Shown here: piece after piece, positions 27,103 to 35,245 of the stretch | How positions within the stretch are numbered: the first letter of the stretch is position 1 | How the letters are laid out: the number at the start of each line of letters is the position of its first letter | Source: Bacteroidota bacterium | GTDB lineage: Bacteria; Bacteroidota; Bacteroidia; Bacteroidales; Prolixibacteraceae | Direction: 5' to 3' | Length of the DNA: 54,873 nucleotides | Assembly: GCA_023412195.1 (NCBI GenBank) | Contig: JAEYNZ010000137.1 | Span: 1 to 54,873, forward strand | Translations under genes and position numbers: made by a program | Notes under the pieces: generated by a model | Database searches by the model: none | Seen by the model: the letters and a program-made list of their open reading frames with translations, nothing else | What the model was told of the DNA's origin: nothing

Positions 27103-27837
27103 ATGGAAACAAAAGCGAAATGTCTGATTGTTGATGATGAACCGCTTGCCATTGAGGTTTTGAAGTCTCACCTGGGAAGATTAAGCAGTATTGAAATTGC
27201 AGGTACAGCTTCTGACGCGATCATGGCTTTTGAGTTCCTGGGTAAAAACGATGTCGATTTGATGTTTCTGGATATTCATATGCCGGAAATGAAAGGGACT
27301 GAACTGATAAAGACACTAAAGAATCCTCCTTTTATTATTCTTACGACCGCTTACAGGGAATATGCCCTGGAGGGTTATGATCTCAATGTTTTGGACTATT
27401 TGTTAAAGCCTTTCTCCTTTGGAAGGTTCATGCAGGCCGTTGAGAAGTTCTTTTTTGTGTTTAACCGTGAACCAGAGTTGTCATTGAATCAGAAAGGGCA
27501 TGGGGTTGATTTTCTGTACCTGCGGGAGAAAAACGTTATACATAAAATCGCATTGGCTGATATTATTTATGCTGAAAGTATGGGCGATCTGCTCACAATT
27601 CATGCAACTGACAGAAAAATAACCAGCCGTACAACTATCTCCTCAGTTGAAAAGATCTTGCCTGAAGATCAGTTTATCAGAATTCACCGTTCTTTTTTGG
27701 TATCATTGAAAGCAATAACAAGTTTTAGTCCGGTAAGCGTATTTCTGGGAAAAATTGAGTTTCCAATAGGAACCAGCTATAAAGCCAATGTTTTTGAAAA
27801 GTTGAATTACCAGGATTTTTCAGCTGCAGGTGGATAA
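27103..27837 (+). CDS. LytTR-family response regulator
   Basis: The 244-residue protein has a receiver domain (about 5-120) with D11, D12, the phospho-acceptor D57 (LMFLDIHMP) and K102 (LLKPF), then a LytTR DNA-binding domain (about 138-238) with FIRIHRSFLVSL. It is the partner of the upstream LytS-type kinase, 13 bases away. LytTR proteins bind pairs of short direct repeats upstream of their targets. All conserved receiver residues are present. Confidence 0.92.
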   Translation: METKAKCLIVDDEPLAIEVLKSHLGRLSSIEIAGTASDAIMAFEFLGKNDVDLMFLDIHMPEMKGTELIKTLKNPPFIILTTAYREYALEGYDLNVLDYLLKPFSFGRFMQAVEKFFFVFNREPELSLNQKGHGVDFLYLREKNVIHKIALADIIYAESMGDLLTIHATDRKITSRTTISSVEKILPEDQFIRIHRSFLVSLKAITSFSPVSVFLGKIEFPIGTSYKANVFEKLNYQDFSAAGG

Positions 27838-28059
27838 TTTTCATGCCGGGTATTTATATATTTCATGATTCCCAGTCATTCGGATGCAATATTTCCCTCT
27901 TATGTTGATGTGCTTTTCGTGGTTTGGCCTGAATAAGGCTTGAAACCCATGGGAAATTAATAACCCTATTAATTCATGTCATTTGTATGAAATCATACTT
28001 ATCCCATCATTTTTTTTATATTTTTATCCGCCTGATAAAAAAAACTAATATGCATTTAC

Positions 28060-29751
28060 ATGAATACATCAACTAAGACCTTAAAAGATTCTGCTGCCTT
28101 ACGCTGGCTGGTGTTGATCCTGATTTCCGGATTAATGTTCAGTACCTATTGGTTTCAGGATTTCTTTTCACCTCTGCGTGACCTTATGGAATCCGACCTG
28201 GGCATTAACAGCGAAGAATTTGGCAGGATTATCGGATTGACTACCATCGCCAATATGTTTGGAATGATCATTATTGGAGGGATTATTCTCGACAAATGGG
28301 GTATCAGGCTTGCCGGCCTGGCATTCGGAGGTCTTGCAGCTTTGGGTGGGATCATTACTGCCCTTGCATCTGTTGGGTACTTCGGTGAAGATAAGTCAAG
28401 CATTCTGACAGGGCTTATAATTGGCAGAATCCTTTTTGGATCAGGCCTTGAAGTGGTTTGTGTGGTTGTAACCCGCACCATTGTTAAATGGTTTAAAGGA
28501 CATGAACTTGCACTTGCAATGGCCATCAACATGGGTTTTGGACGTTTGGGATCGGCTCTTGCCATTGCCATTTCGCTAGACATTGCCGGTGTAAAAGTTT
28601 CTCCTGCAGTGGTTTTTGCCGCCACACTAATTGGCTTGTCGCTGATTTTATTTGTGATCTACATATTCTTCGACATTAAACTCGACAAACAACAAAAGGC
28701 AATCAGGGAAGCAGACCTTAAACACCATGAATCAACATCTATGGCAGGTGGGATTGGTAAAAAAGCAGAAGTTGCCGATGAAGATTTCCGTTTCTCAGAT
28801 CTGGTTAAACTGGCAACAAATAAATCCTTTATTTATATTGCCCTTCTTTGTGTTGCATTTTATTCAGCCGTATTCCCCTTTATACAGTATGCACCTGACC
28901 TGCTTGTAAACAAATTTGGGTTCAGTTATGTGCTGCCTGAATCGGCAACAGTTGTAGCATTTGGAAGCGAAGCTATAGGCAGTGCTATTGTTTTTGTAAT
29001 CATTTTTCTTTTTGCTCTTTCAGTGACGCTGATTCCCAACAATCTTAAAAGTAAAAATGCCAAGCGTCTTTCTGTTGCTGTTATTATTGGAATTTTTGCA
29101 TTATTGGTATTCCTTGTTCGCGATACGCTGGCAGAATGGCTTGTAAACGGGCCAAAGACCGCCTCCCTGATTCCGCTTGGAACCATTATATTTACACCTA
29201 TATTCGGAAGTTACGTCGACCGCAAAGGAAAGGCAGCCTCGCTGATGATTCTTGGATCTCTGCTGCTGATTTTTGCCCACCTTTCATTGTCGGTTTTTCA
29301 TTCACCGTTGCTTGCATACTTTGGATTACTAAGTCTTGGTATAGCCTTTTCCCTTGTTCCTGCAGCCATGTGGCCTTCAGTTGCGAAAATTGTTCCTGAA
29401 AACCGGCTTGGAACGGCCTATGCTTCCATGTTCACCGTTCAGAACTGGGGTCTTGGTGCATTTTTCTGGGGAATCGGTGCCTTGCTTTATAAAGTGAATC
29501 CGGCTGTTGTCAGTGCCATAGCTGAAGTGAGGGAATCATTACTTGCCAAAGGATTGTCCGGAGGTGAGGTAGCCGATCAGATTAAAATACTGCAGCTCGA
29601 AGGTCAGGTACCTTATTACGATTATACATGGCCAATCCTTATGCTTGTAGCTTGCGGTGTCATTTCTATCTTCCTTGCGTATAAACTGAAGCAGGCAGAC
29701 AGGGAGCAAGGTTACGGGCTGGAACTACCATCGGGACAAAAGCCTGCATAA
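28060..29751 (+). CDS. Major facilitator superfamily transporter
   Basis: The 563-residue membrane protein has about 12-14 helices, with the MFS loop 2-3 region ILDKWGIRLAG near residue 75 and the loop 8-9 region GSYVDRKGKAASL in the second half. Two central inserted stretches (about 205-240, charged, and 295-340) make it longer than typical MFS proteins. It resembles MFSD1-like carriers, which move dipeptides in animals. The next gene is a dipeptidase, which makes peptide import a plausible role, though this is inference. It may form one transcript with pepD. Confidence 0.82.
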   Translation: MNTSTKTLKDSAALRWLVLILISGLMFSTYWFQDFFSPLRDLMESDLGINSEEFGRIIGLTTIANMFGMIIIGGIILDKWGIRLAGLAFGGLAALGGIITALASVGYFGEDKSSILTGLIIGRILFGSGLEVVCVVVTRTIVKWFKGHELALAMAINMGFGRLGSALAIAISLDIAGVKVSPAVVFAATLIGLSLILFVIYIFFDIKLDKQQKAIREADLKHHESTSMAGGIGKKAEVADEDFRFSDLVKLATNKSFIYIALLCVAFYSAVFPFIQYAPDLLVNKFGFSYVLPESATVVAFGSEAIGSAIVFVIIFLFALSVTLIPNNLKSKNAKRLSVAVIIGIFALLVFLVRDTLAEWLVNGPKTASLIPLGTIIFTPIFGSYVDRKGKAASLMILGSLLLIFAHLSLSVFHSPLLAYFGLLSLGIAFSLVPAAMWPSVAKIVPENRLGTAYASMFTVQNWGLGAFFWGIGALLYKVNPAVVSAIAEVRESLLAKGLSGGEVADQIKILQLEGQVPYYDYTWPILMLVACGVISIFLAYKLKQADREQGYGLELPSGQKPA

Positions 29752-29818
29752 TATGGGATTGGATCATCTGAAATATTGTACCTTAAGATATTCACGAAAT
29801 TCAAAATTTGAAAACGAT

Positions 29819-31282
29819 ATGGAAAAAATAAAAGATATCAGGCCTGTTGAGGTCTGGCAGATTTTCGAACAGATGCTGCAGATTCCGCGGCCATCAAAGC
29901 ATGAGGAGAAAATACAGGAATGGGCTGTAAGTTTTGGTAAAAACCTTGGTCTGGAAACCATCCGCGACCGGGCAGGTAATGTTATCATACGTAAACCTGC
30001 AACACCGGGTATGGAGAACCGTAAGGGAGTTATTCTTCAGGGTCATCTGGATATGGTGCCGCAGAAAAACAGCGACAAGGCACATGATTTTACTGCCGAT
30101 CCCATTGAAGCCGTCATCGATGGTGAATGGGTGACTGCCAATGGTACAACATTGGGTGCTGATAATGGCATTGGTGTTTCGGCAGCTATGGCTGTTCTTG
30201 CATCCAAAAACCTCAGGCACGGTCCGCTGGAAGTTTTACTTACTTCCACTGAAGAAACAGGCATGGACGGGGCAAATGGACTGGAAGCCGGAGTGCTGCA
30301 GGGTGATATCCTTATAAATACGGATTCAGAAGATGAAGGTGAACTGTACGTAGGATGTGCAGGAGGTGAAGATGTAAATGTCGTATTTAATTATTCAGAA
30401 GAAAAAGTACCCGGAGGGCATGTGGGAGTAAAACTGAATGTGACAGGTTTAAAAGGTGGTCACTCGGGAATTGATATATCACTTCAACGTGGGAATGCCA
30501 TTAAGGTTTTCTTCAGGATTTTACTTGCAGCACAGCAACAACTGGGGGCCAGATTGGTATCAATTGATGGGGGCAGCTTACGGAATGCCATTCCACGTGA
30601 GGCTTTTGGCGTCATTGCTGTAAATGATTCATCTGTTACTGATTTTAAGGCTTTGGTTGATGATATTGCGGGAATCATTGCAAAAGAGCTTTCTGCAACC
30701 GAGCCTGATATGAAGATTTCAGTAGCAGAGACGCAACTGCCGGATACCATTATGGATGAAATAACGCAAAAAATGCTGACCATGGCGGTAGTGGCATGTC
30801 CCAATGGTGTCATAAGATGGAGCGACAGCATGGAGGGTCTGGTGGAAACTTCTTCTAATCTTGCCATTGTAAAATCGGATGGCGCAGGTAAAACAATAAA
30901 AGCTTCCTGCCTGATGCGTAGTTCGGTTGATTCTGCAAAAGAGGAACTGGGGTCCAGAATAAAGGCAGTTTTTGAACTGGCAGGAGCAAAAGTAACTTTG
31001 ACTGGTGGTTACCCTGGTTGGAAACCAAATATGGATTCACCTGTCTTGAAAACAATGCAGGATGTCTACAATAAAAAGTTTGGCAGGATACCTGAAATCA
31101 AAGCCATCCATGCAGGTCTTGAATGCGGAATCCTTGGAGGAAAATATCCCCACTGGGATATGATCTCATTTGGTCCAACCATCCGTTTCCCTCATTCTCC
31201 CGATGAAAAGGTGAATGTGGAGACAGTTCAGAAGTTTTGGGATTTTCTGGTGGCTACATTGGAAAGTATTCCGGAAAAGTAA
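29819..31282 (+). CDS. pepD: Aminoacyl-histidine dipeptidase PepD (M20 peptidase)
   Basis: With ATG at 29819 the protein has 487 residues, the normal PepD length and N-terminus (MEKIKDIRPVEVWQIFEQM). An upstream in-frame ATG at 29753 would add 22 unrelated residues. Metal ligands are H76 (GHLDMVP), D115 (GADNGIG) and E145/E146 (STEETG). The lid domain (about 205-390) and the C-terminal metal site follow. PepD hydrolyses Xaa-His and other dipeptides in the cytoplasm. It follows the MFS gene by 67 bases, which suggests joint uptake and breakdown of dipeptides. Confidence 0.92.
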   Translation: MEKIKDIRPVEVWQIFEQMLQIPRPSKHEEKIQEWAVSFGKNLGLETIRDRAGNVIIRKPATPGMENRKGVILQGHLDMVPQKNSDKAHDFTADPIEAVIDGEWVTANGTTLGADNGIGVSAAMAVLASKNLRHGPLEVLLTSTEETGMDGANGLEAGVLQGDILINTDSEDEGELYVGCAGGEDVNVVFNYSEEKVPGGHVGVKLNVTGLKGGHSGIDISLQRGNAIKVFFRILLAAQQQLGARLVSIDGGSLRNAIPREAFGVIAVNDSSVTDFKALVDDIAGIIAKELSATEPDMKISVAETQLPDTIMDEITQKMLTMAVVACPNGVIRWSDSMEGLVETSSNLAIVKSDGAGKTIKASCLMRSSVDSAKEELGSRIKAVFELAGAKVTLTGGYPGWKPNMDSPVLKTMQDVYNKKFGRIPEIKAIHAGLECGILGGKYPHWDMISFGPTIRFPHSPDEKVNVETVQKFWDFLVATLESIPEK

Positions 31283-31303
31283 CATAATATTTTGTCCCGG
31301 ATA

Positions 31304-31334
31304 GGATGAGGCATAAAAATGCACTGCTTCATCC
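31304..31334 (+). terminator. Hairpin between convergent pepD and VOC genes
   Basis: A 10-bp stem with one G-T pair (GGATGAGGCA at 31304-31313, TGCTTCATCC at 31325-31334) lies 21 bases after the pepD stop. There is no T-run, so this is a tentative call. Confidence 0.4.
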
Positions 31335-31436
31335 TCATCCTGGACAGAAAGGTATTGTCACAAATTAAAATGATTTAACCGCATCAGAATTCTGATGGTG
31401 GCAAACGCTCAATTACTGGCTTTACAGTAAAAATGT

Positions 31437-31859
31437 TTATCCGGTTAAACTACCCTGATCGTCGTATTTCCAGAAAGGAGCCCATGCTATTTCCCATGCG
31501 TACCCATCGAGATCGGCAAAATAGGCATCGTATCCTCCCCAAAATGTTTCACGGGGTTTTACAAGTACTGCTGCCCCATTCTTAACCACCCGGCTGAACA
31601 ATTCATCCACCTCTTCCTTCGACTGCTGGTTTATTGCGAGTGTAATTCCAGGGAAGGTTGGTTTTTCTGTAGGCATTCCTGCATCCTCAGCAAGCTTATC
31701 AAAGGGGTACAGGCTTAGAACAATGCCTCCATGATGAAAGAAAGCAATATGCTCACTGCTTCCGGCAGCTGGCTCCCAGCCCAATGCTTTCCTGTAGAAT
31801 TCTAAGGATTTTTGCAGGCTGGTTACGCCAAGAGTTACGATGTTTAAGCGTGGTTTCAT
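31437..31859 (-). CDS. VOC/glyoxalase-family protein
   Basis: The 140-residue single-domain protein has two babbab modules of the vicinal-oxygen-chelate fold: VTLGVTSLQKSLEFYRKALGWE at the start and YFADLDGYAWEIAW near the end. It may bind a metal through His and Glu (E122 region), but the first-position residue at T9 is not His, so a glyoxalase I role is doubtful. Substrate unknown. It lies alone between convergent and divergent neighbours. Confidence 0.78.
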   Translation of the reverse strand: MKPRLNIVTLGVTSLQKSLEFYRKALGWEPAAGSSEHIAFFHHGGIVLSLYPFDKLAEDAGMPTEKPTFPGITLAINQQSKEEVDELFSRVVKNGAAVLVKPRETFWGGYDAYFADLDGYAWEIAWAPFWKYDDQGSLTG

Positions 31860-32002
31860 AGTTTGATTTAATTTTCAATGAAAATTGGAAGCTTAAAAGT
31901 ACAAAAGATTTTTACCAGTATGAGTTCAAATGGATGTAAATGAATGACTTTTTGCTGAAAAATCTTCATAAAAATAAACATGCTGTGTTTCAATGAAAAT
32001 TT

Positions 32003-32010
32003 TAATTTTG
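32003..32010 (+). promoter_or_regulatory. -7 promoter element that decides the lipoprotein start
   Basis: TAATTTTG matches the -7 consensus. It lies downstream of the possible ATG at 31993 but upstream of the ATG at 32029, which supports 32029 as the real start. The -33 box is poor. Confidence 0.5.
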
Positions 32011-32028
32011 TACGGACCAATTAAAATT

Positions 32029-33168
32029 ATGAAGATGAACAAATCAGCACTTTTTTTGATCATATCGGTATTATTCCTGGCTTCATGCTCAAGTGGCAAG
32101 AAGGCATTGCAGAAAGGTGATTATTTTTCTGCTATTTCTAAATCGGTGGATCGTCTGAAATCTGCGCCTGATAATAAAAAAGCAGGGAATGTACTAAGAG
32201 AAGGCTATCAGCTTGTTCTTGAATGGTCGCAGGAAGAAATCGATCTGGCTCTTTCCTCCAATTCTCCCTATAAATGGGAACAGGTAACCGGGGTAATGCA
32301 ACAGATGAATAACCTATCCAACCAGATCAGAAGTACTCCTGCCGCACGTAAAATTGTTCCCAATCCGAAAAATTATACCTCAGAGCTGACTATGGCTTAT
32401 GAAAAAGCAGCAGAGGAGCGATACAACGCAGGGTTGACAGAACTTGAAATGAATACAAGGGAATCGGCCAGGATTGCATTCGATCACTTTTATGCGGCAG
32501 GGCAGTATGTCGAGGGATATAAAAATGTGAGGGAACTGATGGAAACTTCAAAGGAAATGGCAACTGTAAAAGTTGTTCTTGATGCCATACCCGTACATAC
32601 TCAAAGATACAGGTTATCGTCAGAATTCTTTTACAACCAGGTTTTTGAGTATCTGAATAACCGCTTTGGCCCCAGGAGTTTTGTGAATATTTATACTCCT
32701 TATCAGGCAAAGAATGTGGGTCTAGAAGTTCCTGATTTTATTGTCAACCTTGAGTTTTTTGATTTCTCCATTGGAAATCTTACCCACTCGGAAAAAGAGG
32801 AGAAAGTTGAAAAACAGGTAAAGGTTGAAACAAAAGATACCACCAAAGTAGAATATAAGAACTATGTGGCAAAGTTAAAAACGTTTAGTGATAAAGTCGA
32901 GTCAGGAGGCAGTCTGAGGGTTCAGATCGTGGAACCCTCCACAGATAAGATTTATTACGATGATATTGTTCCAGGTTCTTTTACATGGATTAACGAATAT
33001 GCCATGTTTGTTGGCGACCAGGAAGCACTCACTAAAAATCAGCTTGATCTGACTAAAAAGAAGACAGTGCCACTTCCACCTGAACAGGATTTATTTATTG
33101 AATTTACACGTCCGATATACAATCAGTTGACATCCAGATTAAATGGTTTTTTCGAGCGATACAATTAA
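32029..33168 (+). CDS. Lipoprotein with helical-repeat N-terminal region, function unknown
   Basis: Read from ATG 32029 it has 379 residues with a lipoprotein signal peptide ending LASC; the lipidated Cys is C20. A longer reading from ATG 31993 would put charged residues before the signal and starts upstream of the -7 element. Residues 20-170 look like alpha-helical TPR-type repeats (KKALQKGDYFSAISKSVDRL). The C-terminal half is beta-rich with a charged KVEKQVKVETKD segment. It is probably attached to the outer membrane and faces the periplasm. I do not recognise a family. Confidence 0.75.
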   Translation: MKMNKSALFLIISVLFLASCSSGKKALQKGDYFSAISKSVDRLKSAPDNKKAGNVLREGYQLVLEWSQEEIDLALSSNSPYKWEQVTGVMQQMNNLSNQIRSTPAARKIVPNPKNYTSELTMAYEKAAEERYNAGLTELEMNTRESARIAFDHFYAAGQYVEGYKNVRELMETSKEMATVKVVLDAIPVHTQRYRLSSEFFYNQVFEYLNNRFGPRSFVNIYTPYQAKNVGLEVPDFIVNLEFFDFSIGNLTHSEKEEKVEKQVKVETKDTTKVEYKNYVAKLKTFSDKVESGGSLRVQIVEPSTDKIYYDDIVPGSFTWINEYAMFVGDQEALTKNQLDLTKKKTVPLPPEQDLFIEFTRPIYNQLTSRLNGFFERYN

Positions 33169-33300
33169 TTTTATCTGGAAATAGTATTTATAAATATTGA
33201 AATAATTAGATAAGTTGTTAAGATATTGTAAACGATGAATATGAGTTTCCTGTTTTAATTGAATTTTACTTTCTTTAGCTTCTCAATTATCAGGTACTAT

Positions 33301-34074
33301 ATGGGCCAAAAATCATGTGTGATTTTCTGCCGGTGCGGAGCAAATGTAATTTCTGAAGACAATGTCAAAAATATTTCAGCAGGGTTAGGTAATCTGGATA
33401 TTCATGTATATGAGTTGCATGATTTATGTTCTTTTACAATAAACGGACATGATGTACTAAACCAGATTGGAGCTGAATTTGATCATATAATTATACTGGC
33501 TTGTTATCCGCGGGCAGTGGAAAACATGCTGAAACAGGCAGGTCTGGACTTGGGAAGTGTCGCTGTTTTAAATTTCAGGGAACTTTCGTCTGAGGCCATC
33601 ATTTTACAGCTTAAAACACAGTTTCATATTGCTGAAGGAAGAGCATTATATCAGGTGCAGGTTACTGATCTTGATGTGCCTGCCTGGTTTCCGGTCATAG
33701 ATGAATCCCGTTGTACACTTTGCGGGAAATGTGCACGGTTTTGTTTATTTGGAGTATATACTTATGATAAAAAAAGCCTGAAAGTTATAAATCCCCTGGC
33801 TTGCAAAAACAATTGCCCTGCATGTGGCCGTACGTGTCCGGCTTCTGCCATAATTTTTCCCCGTCTGGCTGAAAACTCATCCTTGTCGGGTGCAATTCCC
33901 TTTCCAGAGAAAAAAGTTAATGGAGGGAGTGGATTATATGTCATGCTGAATGACCGCAATCGCGACCGCAAACAGATCTTCAAACAGGGTGTAATTCAGC
34001 AGGCTGAAGAAGAGCGACGTGCTGCACTGGAAGAATTAAAGGCTTCATTATTTAATAAGAATGGGAATGATTAA
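33301..34074 (+). CDS. Ferredoxin-type protein with HdrA-like N-terminal domain
   Basis: Starting at ATG 33301 (an upstream TTG at 33259 would add 14 unlikely residues), the 257-residue protein begins with VIFCRCGANV, like the N-terminus of HdrA-type proteins. Two 4Fe-4S motifs follow: CTLCGKCARFC (CxxCxxCxxxC) and CKNNCPACGRTC (CxxxCxxCxxxC). It has a charged helical tail. It overlaps the next gene, a radical SAM enzyme, by 14 bases, so the two are made together. A likely job is to deliver electrons to that enzyme. It opens the five-gene terpenoid-type cluster. Confidence 0.8.
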   Translation: MGQKSCVIFCRCGANVISEDNVKNISAGLGNLDIHVYELHDLCSFTINGHDVLNQIGAEFDHIIILACYPRAVENMLKQAGLDLGSVAVLNFRELSSEAIILQLKTQFHIAEGRALYQVQVTDLDVPAWFPVIDESRCTLCGKCARFCLFGVYTYDKKSLKVINPLACKNNCPACGRTCPASAIIFPRLAENSSLSGAIPFPEKKVNGGSGLYVMLNDRNRDRKQIFKQGVIQQAEEERRAALEELKASLFNKNGND

Positions 34075-35242
34075 GCGGATTATTCAAAATACTGACAAAC
34101 GTTGTCTCTGGAAGATGACATATAACCTGGGCATAAAAGGTGCGGTTAGCTTCTACCGGTACCAGCAAAGGTTAAAAAAAGGAGATTTTTTTCCTGCCTT
34201 TCATTTTATTTCGGTTACCGATGATTGCAATCTGAATTGTCAGGGCTGCTGGGTTACAGGAAAGAAAAAGAATGACAGGCTAAGTCCTGAACATCTTGAC
34301 CGGATCATTTCAGAAACCAAGGCAATGGGATCATATTTTTTCGGCATCCTTGGAGGTGAACCATTGTTGTACAAGCCGCTGTTTGATGTATTCAGAAAGC
34401 ATTCCGATTGTTACTTTCAACTGTTTACCAATGGAACCTTACTATCACCTGCAGTAGCTGAACAACTCCGGCAGGTTGCCAACGTTACGCCGCTCATCAG
34501 TTTTGAAGGCGATGAAAATATTGCTGATGTCCGCCGTGGAGGTAAAGAAGTTTACAGACGAACATGGGATGCCATCTCTAATGCCACAGGTGCCGGTTTA
34601 TTCACCGGTGTTGCAATGAGTGTTTGCAAATCAAACATTGACCTGGCACTGTCGCCCGGGTTTATCCATTCATTGATTGCGAAAAATGTTGCCTACCTCT
34701 GGTATTATATTTACCGGCCTGTAGGAGAAAATCCTTCTCCTGAACTGGCTCTCAATCTGGATGAAATTCAAAGGTTGCGTCAGTTCATTGTCAAAGCAAG
34801 AACAGAATTCGAAATTGCTATAATAGATGCATACTGGGATGAGAATGGCAACGGCCTGTGTCCGGCTGCTTCCGGACTGAGTCATCATATAAATGCTTCC
34901 GGTTACATTGAGCCCTGCCCGGTTATCCAGTTTTCTGCAGATCACACAGGCACAACGAACCTATCGCAATTATATCGTTCTTCTGCATTTTTAAAAGAAA
35001 TCAGGAAAGAAATTCCGGGTAAAACTTCAGGGTGCGTTATAATGGAAGATCCCCAATGGATTGTGAATCTTGCAGAAAAACATGCAGCAATTGATACTTC
35101 AGGAAGAGGCAATGAAGCTGTACGTTTAGGGAAAATGGAACCGGTTCCAAGTCATGGATCAGGTGAGCCTGTTCCTGAAATGAGCCGGATATACAGGTTT
35201 GCAAAAAAAAGAGCTTTCTTTGGATTAGGTGCATACGGATAA
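34061..35242 (+). CDS. Radical SAM protein with C-terminal twitch/SPASM-like cysteines
   Basis: The 393-residue protein has the radical SAM motif CxxxCxxC at C56, C60, C63 (CNLNCQGCW), the SAM-binding GGEP (about 98-101) and further barrel strands. The C-terminal part has C267, C286 and C325 in a CP...GYIEPCP...SGC arrangement like the auxiliary cluster site of SPASM/twitch enzymes. The substrate is unknown. Its place between a ferredoxin and isoprenoid genes suggests it modifies a prenyl lipid, comparable in principle with HpnH of hopanoid synthesis, but the cluster motif is not HpnH-like. It overlaps the ferredoxin gene and is 3 bases from the next gene. Confidence 0.82.
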   Translation: MGMIKRIIQNTDKRCLWKMTYNLGIKGAVSFYRYQQRLKKGDFFPAFHFISVTDDCNLNCQGCWVTGKKKNDRLSPEHLDRIISETKAMGSYFFGILGGEPLLYKPLFDVFRKHSDCYFQLFTNGTLLSPAVAEQLRQVANVTPLISFEGDENIADVRRGGKEVYRRTWDAISNATGAGLFTGVAMSVCKSNIDLALSPGFIHSLIAKNVAYLWYYIYRPVGENPSPELALNLDEIQRLRQFIVKARTEFEIAIIDAYWDENGNGLCPAASGLSHHINASGYIEPCPVIQFSADHTGTTNLSQLYRSSAFLKEIRKEIPGKTSGCVIMEDPQWIVNLAEKHAAIDTSGRGNEAVRLGKMEPVPSHGSGEPVPEMSRIYRFAKKRAFFGLGAYG

Positions 35243-35245
35243 AAA

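Noticed and set aside
31993..32028. Longer start for the lipoprotein
   Set aside because: The upstream ATG precedes the -7 element and would put extra residues before a normal lipoprotein signal.
33259..33300. TTG start for the ferredoxin gene
   Set aside because: Adds 14 residues not expected before the HdrA-like beginning; ATG at 33301 fits better.
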